Below, piece after piece: positions 53,414-61,934 of a DNA stretch of 64,000 nucleotides; positions within the stretch are counted from its first letter, which is position 1; each line of letters begins with the position of its first letter. Made by a program: the position numbers and the translations under genes. The notes under the pieces were generated by a model, which did no database searches, had not been told where the DNA came from, and worked only from the letters and a program-made list of their open reading frames with translations. Origin of the DNA: Paludibacteraceae bacterium (lineage in GTDB: Bacteria; Bacteroidota; Bacteroidia; Bacteroidales; Paludibacteraceae); the NCBI GenBank assembly GCA_024399495.1, contig JAKSNY010000009.1, forward strand, positions 25,306 through 89,305, read 5' to 3'.

Positions 53414-53425
53414 TCAACTTTCAAC
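53405..53425. repeat. TTTCAAC heptamer array overlapping the hflX stop
   Basis: Three exact units. On the minus strand they read GTTGAAAGTTGA, giving the last residues VES and the stop of HflX, the same ending as RuvX. Confidence 0.85.
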
Positions 53426-54622
53426 TGACTCATCATATATGTCATATAAAAAATCATTATACGGAAACCGTTGTGTATGAATCTCTTTAACTCTGTCATA
53501 CAACAACTGTTTCAGTTCGTCAATGTTTATCTTGTTCTTTGCCGATATAAATATGCAGTTCTCCTTTAGTTTTGACATCCAAGTCTCTTTTAACTCATTT
53601 AAAGAGATATTCTCCTTGCTTCTCTCTGTAAGGTCATCTGCATCTTTCTCTTTATAAGAGTAGGCATCAATCTTGTTAAAGACCATAATAAGAGGTTTGT
53701 TTTTGGAGTCAAGTTCGCTTAATGTTTTCTCCACCACCTCTATCTGCTCCTCAAAACATGGGTGAGAGATGTCTACAATGTGCACCAGAATGTCTGCCTC
53801 ACGCACCTCGTCAAGTGTGGACTTGAATGACTCCACCAAATCTGTAGGCAACTTGCGTATAAATCCCACAGTATCAGATAAAAGAAACGGCAAATTGCTC
53901 ACTATGACCTTACGCACAGTGGTATCAAGAGTGGCAAAAAGTTTGTTTTCGGCAAGCACCTCTGATTTGCTAAGCAAGTTCATAAGTGTGGATTTGCCCA
54001 CGTTTGTGTAGCCCACAAGTGCTACCCTTACTAGTTTGCCCCTATTTTTACGTTGCACGCTTTTAGTTTTGTCTATATGAACCAACTCCTCTTTTAACAG
54101 AGATATCTTACGCAGAAGAATCTTACGGTCAGTCTCTATCTGTGTTTCACCAGGTCCACGCATTCCTATACCGCCTCGCTGACGGTCAAGATGGGTCCAC
54201 AATCTTGTAAGACGAGGCAACATATACTTGCATTGTGCAAGTTCCACCTGAGTTTTGGCATGGGCTGTTTGTGCTCTCTTAGCAAAAATATCCAAAATAA
54301 GATTAGTACGGTCAAGAATCTTAATTTGCAATTCTGCTTCTAAATTACGCAGTTGGGCTGGGGATAACTCATCGTCAAAAATGGCAAGATTGATATCGTT
54401 ATCTTGTACAAAAGATTTTATCTCTTCTAATTTACCTGCTCCAACAAATGTTTTGGAATTGGCGTAATCAAGTTTCTGAAAGAATTTTTTAATAGTGACA
54501 GCACCAGCCGTATCTGCTAAAAATTCCAGTTCATCTATATATTCCACCGCTTTCCGCTCGTCTTGCTGTGGAGTGATAAGACCAACCAAAATGGCTCTTT
54601 CTATGTACTCTTCTGTTTTCAT
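53414..54622 (-). CDS. hflX: GTPase HflX
   Basis: Ribosome-associated GTPase that rescues stalled or heat-damaged ribosomes. The HflX-specific GPGETQIETDRK motif, G1 GYTNVGKST, G3 DTVGFIRKLP and G4 FNKIDA are in order. 402 residues. The final residues VES and the stop lie in the TTTCAAC array. The tonB terminator sits directly upstream. Confidence 0.96.
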   Translation of the reverse strand: MKTEEYIERAILVGLITPQQDERKAVEYIDELEFLADTAGAVTIKKFFQKLDYANSKTFVGAGKLEEIKSFVQDNDINLAIFDDELSPAQLRNLEAELQIKILDRTNLILDIFAKRAQTAHAKTQVELAQCKYMLPRLTRLWTHLDRQRGGIGMRGPGETQIETDRKILLRKISLLKEELVHIDKTKSVQRKNRGKLVRVALVGYTNVGKSTLMNLLSKSEVLAENKLFATLDTTVRKVIVSNLPFLLSDTVGFIRKLPTDLVESFKSTLDEVREADILVHIVDISHPCFEEQIEVVEKTLSELDSKNKPLIMVFNKIDAYSYKEKDADDLTERSKENISLNELKETWMSKLKENCIFISAKNKINIDELKQLLYDRVKEIHTQRFPYNDFLYDIYDESVES

Positions 54623-54630
54623 ATCACAAA

Positions 54631-54667
54631 AAACAACCTTTCGGAGTAAAAATACGAAAGGTTGTTT
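54631..54667 (-). terminator. tonB terminator
   Basis: A perfect 13-bp stem (AAACAACCTTTCG / CGAAAGGTTGTTT) with an 11-nt loop, followed on the minus strand by a T-run; 24 bp after the tonB stop and just upstream of hflX. Confidence 0.92.
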
Positions 54668-54690
54668 CCTATAAAATAGACCTTGCGGTC

Positions 54691-55374
54691 TTATAGTTTA
54701 AATCTTATAGGTAATGTGTATTTTACACGTACATTCTTACCGCCTTGTTTTCCTGGAGTCCATGCAGGCATGGATTTTATTACTCTGATGGCCTCGGCAT
54801 CAAGGCTTGACTCTACGCCACGCACTACTTGAACATCTACAATCTTACCGTCCTGATTTACCACAAACTGGCATATTACACGACCTTGAATGTTGTTTTC
54901 CTGTGCAATAAGTGGGTATTTTATGTTCCTTGATAAATAGCGGTTCATAGCATCTTGACCGCCAGGGAACTCAGGCATTTTTTCTACAACCACGTGTATC
55001 TTCTGCTCTTCTTCTTCCTCTTCCTGTACTGCTACAACTTCGTGAATCTCTACGCGTTGGTTAGCATCGTCCTCTGCAGAGAAATCTGCAGTCTGTACGT
55101 CGGCTGTGTTCTCCTTAATCTCAATAACGTCACTTAGAACTGTTTCAGGTTCCGGAGGTGGAGGAGGAGGGGGTGTTTCGTCTCTAAAAGTAACCTCTAC
55201 CATCTCTTCATCTTCCTCTACGGCATCTTGAAGAGCCTCTTCATAAATCTTAATGTCGCTTTGGGCCCATTCAAAGGCTACAAACATAATACCCAAAGCA
55301 ACTACAAGACCAATCAAAACAGAAGTTGATTTTCTGTTTTCAATATCAGCCTTGGGTGATTTTTTTATTTCCAT
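54691..55374 (-). CDS. tonB: TonB-family energy transducer
   Basis: Couples the proton motive force to outer-membrane receptors. One helix (about residues 18-36), an acidic spacer, a Pro-rich segment (TPPPPPPPEPE, about 68-78) and the C-terminal TonB domain from about 140 (MPEFPGGQDAMNRYLSRNIKYP, GRVICQFVVNQDGKIVDVQVVRG, VKYTLPIRFKL). 227 residues. No exbB/exbD nearby. Confidence 0.93.
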   Translation of the reverse strand: MEIKKSPKADIENRKSTSVLIGLVVALGIMFVAFEWAQSDIKIYEEALQDAVEEDEEMVEVTFRDETPPPPPPPEPETVLSDVIEIKENTADVQTADFSAEDDANQRVEIHEVVAVQEEEEEEQKIHVVVEKMPEFPGGQDAMNRYLSRNIKYPLIAQENNIQGRVICQFVVNQDGKIVDVQVVRGVESSLDAEAIRVIKSMPAWTPGKQGGKNVRVKYTLPIRFKL

Positions 55375-55427
55375 ATTATTTCTTAAAAGTTATATGCTTT
55401 TTGTGTTGTTTTTCCACAAGCCGTTTG

Positions 55428-55527
55428 CAAATGTAATGTTTTTTTTTTATATAATAGCATATTTGTAACTATTTTTTTTACATAAATGCATTTTATTGTC
55501 AAGTTTGAGAAATTTTTACTAAATTTG
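55428..55527. promoter_or_regulatory. divergent promoters of tonB and porQ
   Basis: TACATTTG on the minus strand (genomic 55428-55435) is the tonB -7 box, 54 bp before its ATG. TTG (55496-55498), 21 nt, TAAATTTG (55520-55527) on the plus strand serve porQ, 18 bp before its ATG. The rest of the 170-bp gap is A/T runs. Confidence 0.5.
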
Positions 55528-55544
55528 AACGATTTTTATATAAG

Positions 55545-56552
55545 ATGGGGAGAGGCTTTTATATATTTGTATGTGGATTTGTGTTGTGTTTTGTATTGTC
55601 GGCTTCAGCACAACAGATGGGCACTGCTTTCAGTTCATTTTTGGAGTGTCCGGTGTCTGCTCATACGGCTGCGTTGGGTGGTAATATAGTATCATACATA
55701 GATACAGACCCGATGTTTGCTTTTTCAAATCCTGCCGCTTTGCGTACTGAGGCGGATAAGCAGGTATATGTAAATGGGGCTGTATATATGAAAAACACTG
55801 GTTATACAAGTGCCGCCTATTCTATGAAGTTCTCTGATAAAGATGCACTTCAAGTAGGGTTTCAGGCTACCATGTATGGTAAGATGGACGGATATGATGA
55901 GTACGGGAATCCTACGGGAAAGGTAACAGCCAATGATTTTGCGATTCTTGCAACCTACTCTCGCTTGCTAAACAAGTATTTCACAGTAGGTGTGACAGTT
56001 AAGCCTGTAGTAAACAGTTATGGAGGTTATACATCGTTCTCTCTTGGGTCTGATATAGGAATAATGTTCCACGATTCGGTGTCGCTTGTGAATGTGGGGC
56101 TTGTGCTGCAGAATTTTGGCGGTAAGATAGTGGGTCCGCATGGTATAGCGATGACAAATGATTGGATGCCGTTGAATCTTGCGGTAGGGGTAAGTAAGAG
56201 ATTGGCGAAGGCACCACTTGTACTTAACCTTACCCTTCAGAACTTGCAGCGTTGGGATAAAAACGAGTGCGGAGGCAAGGTTGGCACAATGATAGGCAAG
56301 AAATTCATAATAGGAGTGGACATTGTGCCTAAATCCGAAAAATTTTGGGTGTCGTTGTCTTATAATTTTGATAGAGGGTTGAGCCTCAAGAACCCAACGG
56401 TGTTGTCTGTATCGGGTCTATCTTTTGGAGGCGGAGGAAACATAAAGATGGTGAAATTGGGTGTTGGCTTAGCATTTTACAGCTCGGCTGCCGTTACGGC
56501 ACATTTTACATTTGGCATCAACTTAAACAAAATAAACAAGAAGGCTCTATGA
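55545..56552 (+). CDS. porQ: type IX secretion protein PorQ
   Basis: A 335-residue outer-membrane barrel of the PorV/FadL-like family. Signal peptide (about 1-22, ending ASA-Q), then FSSFLECPVSAHTAALGGNIVSYIDTDPMFAFSNPAAL. In P. gingivalis PorQ is part of the attachment complex that anchors cargo to A-LPS. The gene order porQ-cmk-ispH is the same as in that species. cmk overlaps its stop by 4 nt. Confidence 0.9.
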   Translation: MGRGFYIFVCGFVLCFVLSASAQQMGTAFSSFLECPVSAHTAALGGNIVSYIDTDPMFAFSNPAALRTEADKQVYVNGAVYMKNTGYTSAAYSMKFSDKDALQVGFQATMYGKMDGYDEYGNPTGKVTANDFAILATYSRLLNKYFTVGVTVKPVVNSYGGYTSFSLGSDIGIMFHDSVSLVNVGLVLQNFGGKIVGPHGIAMTNDWMPLNLAVGVSKRLAKAPLVLNLTLQNLQRWDKNECGGKVGTMIGKKFIIGVDIVPKSEKFWVSLSYNFDRGLSLKNPTVLSVSGLSFGGGGNIKMVKLGVGLAFYSSAAVTAHFTFGINLNKINKKAL

Positions 56553-57223
56553 GAAAAATAACAGTTGCGGTTGACGGTTACTCATCGTGTGGAAAAAGCA
56601 CTATGGCAAAGACTTTGGCTAAAAGTGTGGGCTATATATATGTAGATACAGGTGCAATGTATAGGTCTGTGGCATTATATGCTTTAAGACACAATTATGT
56701 TTCAGGTGGTGTGGTTGATGTGGAGAGGCTTGCCTCTGACCTTGATAATGTGGCTATAACTTTTGCACCCGATGGCAAGGCTATGCTGAATGGTGAATGT
56801 GTGGAGAGCGAGATACGTGGCATAGAGGTTAGTAAGACTGTAAGCCATGTAAGTGCAATACCTGAGGTTAGGGCACACCTGGTTAAATTACAGAAGGCTA
56901 TGGGAGATAAGGGTGGTGTGGTTATGGACGGCAGGGATATAGGTACAGTGGTTTTCCCCAATGCAGAGCTTAAACTTTTTGTTACCGCCGATGCCGCCAT
57001 TCGTGCCCGCCGCAGATTTGATGAGCTGAAGGCAAAAGGGCAGAGTGCCGATTATGATGAGATACTTGCCAATGTTAAGGAGCGTGACCATTTGGACGAG
57101 ACAAGAGCCGTTAGCCCACTGCGTAAGGCAGATGATGCTATAATATTGGATAACAGCAATATGACTATAGATGAGCAGAATGTGTGGGTTATGGAGAAAT
57201 TTAAAGAGGCATGTCAGGACTAA
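56549..57223 (+). CDS. cmk: cytidylate kinase
   Basis: Phosphorylates CMP and dCMP. P-loop GYSSCGKST at about residues 10-18, then YVDTGAMYRSVALYAL and MDGRDIGTVVFPNAELKLFVTA. 224 residues. Overlaps porQ by 4 nt and ispH by 13 nt. Confidence 0.96.
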   Translation: MRKITVAVDGYSSCGKSTMAKTLAKSVGYIYVDTGAMYRSVALYALRHNYVSGGVVDVERLASDLDNVAITFAPDGKAMLNGECVESEIRGIEVSKTVSHVSAIPEVRAHLVKLQKAMGDKGGVVMDGRDIGTVVFPNAELKLFVTADAAIRARRRFDELKAKGQSADYDEILANVKERDHLDETRAVSPLRKADDAIILDNSNMTIDEQNVWVMEKFKEACQD

Positions 57224-58095
57224 AGGTTGAGATAGACGGTGATTCCGGGTTCTGCTTTGGAGTTGTGAATGCCATAACTAAGGCAGAGACGGAGTTGGAC
57301 GGCAGTGTAGAGCCTCTATATTGCTTGGGAGATATAGTCCATAACGGCGATGAGGTTAAACGTCTGGCTGAACGGGGGTTGGTGGTGATAAACCATAGGA
57401 ACTTGCCTGCCCACAAGGGTAATAGAGTGCTGTTTAGGGCTCATGGGGAGCCGCCATCTACGTATAAGGTTGCAAAAGAGTTAGGTATCAGGGTTATAGA
57501 TGCCACTTGCCCGGTGGTGTTGAAATTACAGCAGAAAATACGTAAGGCTTATACTGAACACCCTGATGCACAGATAGTTATATATGGTAAGAACGGGCAT
57601 GCGGAGGTGAACGGACTGGTGGGGCAGACAGACGGCAAGGCCATAGTGGTTGAGGGTATAGATGATGAGCAGGGTATTTCAAAAATAGATTTTGGCAAGG
57701 ATGTTCTTCTGTTCTCGCAAACAACCAAATCTATTGATGGATTTAATGCTTTGAGTGCTTTTTTTGGGGGTAAAATGGATAGTGGGGCAAGTTTTACCGC
57801 ATACGATACTATATGCCGCCAAGTGGCTGGACGGCAGCAGAAGATAGAGAATTTTGCCAAGCGTCATGATGTTATTATCTTTGTGGGAGGCGACAAGAGT
57901 TCCAATGCAAAGGCACTGTTTGACACATGTTACGCGGCAAATAAGAACAGCCACTTTATTCAGAATGCGGAGCAGATAGATTTTAAATGGTTTGACGGGG
58001 CTGAATCAGTAGGTATTTGCGGTGCCACCAGTACCCCGATGTGGCAGATGGAGGAGATAGGGTCAAGGGTCAAGGGACAAGGGACAAGGGATTGA
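57211..58095 (+). CDS. ispH: 4-hydroxy-3-methylbut-2-enyl diphosphate reductase
   Basis: Last step of the MEP isoprenoid pathway; carries a [4Fe-4S] cluster. The three cluster Cys are in SGFCFGVVNA, DATCPVV and GICGATSTP. 294 residues. The final eleven or so residues (SRVKGQGTRD) are encoded by an AGGGTCA array and the stop is at its junction with the ATGTATG array; the enzyme core ends with MWQMEEIG. Confidence 0.95.
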   Translation: MSGLKVEIDGDSGFCFGVVNAITKAETELDGSVEPLYCLGDIVHNGDEVKRLAERGLVVINHRNLPAHKGNRVLFRAHGEPPSTYKVAKELGIRVIDATCPVVLKLQQKIRKAYTEHPDAQIVIYGKNGHAEVNGLVGQTDGKAIVVEGIDDEQGISKIDFGKDVLLFSQTTKSIDGFNALSAFFGGKMDSGASFTAYDTICRQVAGRQQKIENFAKRHDVIIFVGGDKSSNAKALFDTCYAANKNSHFIQNAEQIDFKWFDGAESVGICGATSTPMWQMEEIGSRVKGQGTRD

Positions 58096-58141
58096 TGTAT
58101 GATGTATGATGTATGAATAACTTTTAACTTTCAATTTTCAA
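58060..58141. repeat. composite of three heptamer families between ispH and pfkA
   Basis: GGGTCAA twice and GGGACAA twice (58060-58087), then ATGTATG three times (58095-58115), then CTTTTAA, CTTTCAA, TTTTCAA (58121-58141). Three families lie head to tail in 82 bp. The first is inside the ispH coding region. It ends 10 bp before the pfkA ATG. Confidence 0.93.
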
Positions 58142-58151
58142 TTAAATAATT

Positions 58152-59132
58152 ATGGGTCAAATTAAAACTATTGGTGTTCTGACATCGGGAGGTGATGCAC
58201 CAGGTATGAATGCAGGTCTAAGAGCGGTTACACGTGCCGCTATTTGTAACGGTATGAAGGTATGTGCCATATACCGTGGTTATAAAGGTCTTATCACTGA
58301 TGAGGTGGTGGAATTCAAGACTCAGGATGTAAGTAACATTATTCAACGTGGCGGTACTATCATTAAGACAGCACGTTGTCCGGAGTTCGCCACACCCGAA
58401 GGTAGAAAAAAAGCGTATGAGACTATACAAAAGCATAATATAGATGCATTAATAGTGCTTGGCGGTGACGGTACATTCACAGGTGCCAAGAATTTTGCAG
58501 AAGAGTACAATATGCCTGTTGTGGGTCTGCCTTGTACCATAGATAATGACTTGTGCGGCACTGACTTCACCATCGGGTACGATACAGCACTGAATACAGT
58601 GATAGAGTGTGTGGATAGAATACGTGACACAGCATCTTCTCATGAGCGTCTGTTCTTTGTAGAGGTTATGGGACGTGATGCAGGATTCCTTGCACTTAAC
58701 GCCGCTATAGCCGCAGGTGCTGAGGCTGCCGTAATACCTGAGGAGGAGATTAAGAGAGAGGTGCTTGAAGAAGTTGTAGGTAACGGATTCCGTAAAACCA
58801 AAAACAGTAGTATTGTGCTTGTGGCAGAGAGCGATGTTACAGGTGGTGCCAAAGGTATTGCTGAGGCTGCCAGAAAACTGCACCCTGAGTACGATGTACG
58901 TGAGGTTATACTTGGTCATATCCAGCGTGGCGGTACACCGTCTGCTCAAGACCGTATTCTTGCAAGCCGTATGGGCGTAGCCGCCATTGAGGCTCTGCTT
59001 GAAGGTCAGCGCAACATTATGGTAGGTATTGTAAACGATGAGATTGTGTATGTTCCGTTCTCACGTGCCATTAAGGACGACAAACCTATTAACAAACGTC
59101 TGTTTAACGCACTTAGAACACTTTCCATCTAA
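58152..59132 (+). CDS. pfkA: 6-phosphofructokinase
   Basis: ATP-dependent glycolytic kinase. [17 protein letters not shown] at residues 9-25 (ATP site), [14 protein letters not shown] with the catalytic Asp, [13 protein letters not shown] and [14 protein letters not shown]. 326 residues, bacterial type. The uvrA frame follows directly, in the same frame, behind the TAA. Confidence 0.96.
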   Translation: MGQIKTIGVLTSGGDAPGMNAGLRAVTRAAICNGMKVCAIYRGYKGLITDEVVEFKTQDVSNIIQRGGTIIKTARCPEFATPEGRKKAYETIQKHNIDALIVLGGDGTFTGAKNFAEEYNMPVVGLPCTIDNDLCGTDFTIGYDTALNTVIECVDRIRDTASSHERLFFVEVMGRDAGFLALNAAIAAGAEAAVIPEEEIKREVLEEVVGNGFRKTKNSSIVLVAESDVTGGAKGIAEAARKLHPEYDVREVILGHIQRGGTPSAQDRILASRMGVAAIEALLEGQRNIMVGIVNDEIVYVPFSRAIKDDKPINKRLFNALRTLSI

Positions 59133-59147
59133 CGGAGGACAAATCTT

Positions 59148-61844
59148 ATAGACAACAGTCAGATAAATATTAGAGGGGCAAGGGTTAACAATCTGAAAAA
59201 TATAGATGTTAACATTCCTGCAGGTAAGTTTGTTGTAATTACAGGTGTCAGTGGCAGTGGCAAATCGTCACTTGCCTTTGACACCTTGTATGCTGAGGGG
59301 CAACGCCGTTATGTGGAGAGTCTGTCATCATACGCACGTCAGTTTGTAGGCAACAAACAGCACCCCGATGTAGATTTTATAGACCATCTGCCGCCAGCCA
59401 TTGCAGTGGAGCAGAAGGTAAAGACCCGCAATCCACGTTCCACTGTAGGCACATCTACAGAGATTTACGATTATCTTAAACTGCTTTTTGCCCGTATAGG
59501 TAAGACGGTATCTCCCATATCGGGTAGTGTGGTTACAAAACACACCGTTAAAGATGTGCTTGACTACATTTCTAAAATGGAGGAGGGTACAGTCTCTATG
59601 CTTATGGCACCGATAAAGGATTCCGCTAAGCTTAGAGTGCTTAAAACGCAGGGTTTCAGCCGTGTGTATGCAGATGGAGAGGTGATTAGGATAGATGATT
59701 TTGATGCGGTAAAGCCTTACAATAGGTTACTGCTTGTGGTTGAGAGATTTACCGCATCAGCGGAACAGGCTTTTCTGAACAGAATGGCAGACTCTGTGGA
59801 GACTGCGTTTTATGAGGGTGGAGGTGTGTGTTTTGTAGGTGATAAGGAGTTTTCTGAGAATTTTGAGGCAGACGGAATAAAGTTTGAGGAGCCGTCTGAA
59901 CAGCTGTTTAATTTTAACAGCCCGATGGGGGCGTGCCCTACATGTCAAGGTTTTGGTAATGTAATAGGTATAGATGAGAATTTGGTGGTGCCAAACAAGA
60001 CACTATCCATTTATGAAGATGCCATAGCACCTTGGCGTGGCAAACTTATGGGCGAGGATAAGCAGAATCTTATACGCCATGCCTCAAAATTCGGGTTCCC
60101 GATTCACAAGCCATATTTTGAGCTTACACCTGAGCAGAAAAAGTTACTATGGACAGGTAACGAGTATTTTTATGGGCTTAATGAGTTCTTTAGGTTTGTA
60201 GAGCAGAACCAGTACAAGATTCAGTATCGTGTAATGCTGAGCCGCTATAGGGGCAAGACCGTTTGCCCTGATTGCGACGGCACACGTTTAAGACGTGAGG
60301 CTCAGTATGTTAAGGTGTGCGGTAAGTCAATAACAGAACTTACTGCAATGCCTATAAACAAATTGCTTGCGTTTTTTGATACTGCCCGGTTTACTGAGTA
60401 TGAGCAGAGTGCGGCAAGTAAACTACTTGCAGAGATAAAATCCCGTTTAGGCTATTTGGTGGATGTGGGGCTTGAGTATCTTACACTTAACCGTGCGTCT
60501 AATACTTTATCGGGTGGAGAGAGTCAGAGAATAAATCTTGCTACATCGCTTGGCAGTAGCCTTGTAGGTTCATTATATATACTTGATGAGCCAAGTATAG
60601 GGCTTCACCCTAAAAACACAGACCAACTTATAGGTGTGTTAAGAAGACTACAGCAGATAGGCAATACTGTGGTTGTTGTAGAACACGATGAGAAGATTAT
60701 AGCCGCGGCAGATTATGTTATAAATATAGGTCCGGGTGCAGGCAGATTAGGTGGAAAGGTGGTTTATGAAGGGTCTCCTAAAGATTATGTGGATACGCTG
60801 ATTAAGACACCTATACCAACGGTACGCCGCCATTGGAACAACTATATAGAGATTAAGGGTGCTACGCAGAATAACCTTAAAAACGTTAGTGTGAAGTTCC
60901 CTATCGGGGTTATAACTGTGGTGACGGGTGTAAGCGGCAGTGGAAAATCAACTCTTGTAAAAGATATTCTGTATGGAGCGGTTAAGCGTTATAAGGGAGA
61001 TATGGTGGAGTCTGTGGGCAGTTTTGGTACATTGGAGGGTAGTCTGAACCTTATAGGTGGCATAGAACTTGTAGATCAGAACCCTATAGGCAAGTCGTCA
61101 CGCTCCAATCCTTGTATATACCTAAAGGCTTTTGATGAGATAAGAAACCTGTTTGCAGAGCAACCTCTTGCCAAGCAGATGGGATTCTCATCTTCTTATT
61201 TCTCTTTTAATACTCCAGGAGGCAGATGTGAGGAGTGCCAGGGTGAGGGTACCATAGTGGTGCCTATGCAGTTTATGGCAGATGTGGTACTTGAGTGTGA
61301 GGCGTGCCATGGTAGGCGTTATAAGCAAGAGGTGCTTGATGTAAAATACAGGGGAGTTAATATATACGATGTGCTATGTATGACTGTGAACCAAGCCATT
61401 GAGTTCTTTTCTGAGGACTCAAATGTAACTGCACAGCGTATAGTTAAGCGTCTGAAACCGCTACAGGATGTGGGCATAGGCTATATAAAATTAGGGCAGT
61501 CTTCAAGTACTCTGTCAGGTGGTGAGAGCCAGAGGGTTAAGCTTGCTTCTATACTTGCCGGCGGTTCACAGCGTAATAAGGTATTTATTTTTGATGAACC
61601 TACAACAGGTCTTCACAGTTCAGATATAGTTACACTTATTAAGGCGTTTAACAAACTTATAGAGAATGGACACACCCTTATTATCATAGAGCATAACCCC
61701 GATGTGATAGTTCAGGCAGACCATATAATAGATATGGGACCTGGCGGTGGTGAAGATGGTGGCTCTGTGGTGTTTGAGGGAACGCTGGAGGAAATTGTAA
61801 AGTGCAAGGAGTCTGAAACGGGGAGGTATATTTATAATGTATGA
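59148..61844 (+). CDS. uvrA: excinuclease ABC subunit A, ATA start inferred
   Basis: Damage-recognition ATPase of nucleotide excision repair. First Walker A TGVSGSGKSS and second TGVSGSGKST, signatures LSGGESQRINLA and LSGGESQRVKLA, zinc sites CPTC, CPDC, CEEC and CEAC. The conserved N-terminus (INIRGARVNNLKNIDVNIP) lies in open frame from 59148, but no ATG, GTG or TTG precedes the Walker A. An ATA at 59148 follows GGAGGA (59134-59139) at good spacing and is the best start; the first TTG (59286) would delete the first Walker A. About 898 residues. The stop is the junction of an array. Confidence 0.9.
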   Translation: MDNSQINIRGARVNNLKNIDVNIPAGKFVVITGVSGSGKSSLAFDTLYAEGQRRYVESLSSYARQFVGNKQHPDVDFIDHLPPAIAVEQKVKTRNPRSTVGTSTEIYDYLKLLFARIGKTVSPISGSVVTKHTVKDVLDYISKMEEGTVSMLMAPIKDSAKLRVLKTQGFSRVYADGEVIRIDDFDAVKPYNRLLLVVERFTASAEQAFLNRMADSVETAFYEGGGVCFVGDKEFSENFEADGIKFEEPSEQLFNFNSPMGACPTCQGFGNVIGIDENLVVPNKTLSIYEDAIAPWRGKLMGEDKQNLIRHASKFGFPIHKPYFELTPEQKKLLWTGNEYFYGLNEFFRFVEQNQYKIQYRVMLSRYRGKTVCPDCDGTRLRREAQYVKVCGKSITELTAMPINKLLAFFDTARFTEYEQSAASKLLAEIKSRLGYLVDVGLEYLTLNRASNTLSGGESQRINLATSLGSSLVGSLYILDEPSIGLHPKNTDQLIGVLRRLQQIGNTVVVVEHDEKIIAAADYVINIGPGAGRLGGKVVYEGSPKDYVDTLIKTPIPTVRRHWNNYIEIKGATQNNLKNVSVKFPIGVITVVTGVSGSGKSTLVKDILYGAVKRYKGDMVESVGSFGTLEGSLNLIGGIELVDQNPIGKSSRSNPCIYLKAFDEIRNLFAEQPLAKQMGFSSSYFSFNTPGGRCEECQGEGTIVVPMQFMADVVLECEACHGRRYKQEVLDVKYRGVNIYDVLCMTVNQAIEFFSEDSNVTAQRIVKRLKPLQDVGIGYIKLGQSSSTLSGGESQRVKLASILAGGSQRNKVFIFDEPTTGLHSSDIVTLIKAFNKLIENGHTLIIIEHNPDVIVQADHIIDMGPGGGEDGGSVVFEGTLEEIVKCKESETGRYIYNV

Positions 61845-61882
61845 TGTATGATGTATGATGTATGGTGTATGATGTATGATGT
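61837..61882. repeat. ATGTATG heptamer array at the uvrA end
   Basis: Six units (five exact, one GTGTATG) plus a partial unit. The uvrA stop TGA (61842-61844) falls on the first junction, so the last residues NV and the stop come from the array. Confidence 0.92.
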
Positions 61883-61888
61883 AAAAAA

Positions 61889-61920
61889 GAAAGAAGAGCC
61901 ATTGGCTCTTCTTTCTTTTT
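61889..61920. terminator. bidirectional terminator between uvrA and rpsA
   Basis: GAAAGAAGAGCC (61889-61900) pairs with GGCTCTTCTTTC (61904-61915), 3-nt loop, T-runs on both strands. Serves uvrA and the convergent rpsA. Confidence 0.9.
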
Positions 61921-61934
61921 TATGTTAGAGAATT

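Noticed and set aside
58152-61844. pfkA-uvrA fusion, because both share one frame
   Set aside because: A clear TAA at 59130-59132 ends PfkA at its normal length and a strong GGAGGA follows.
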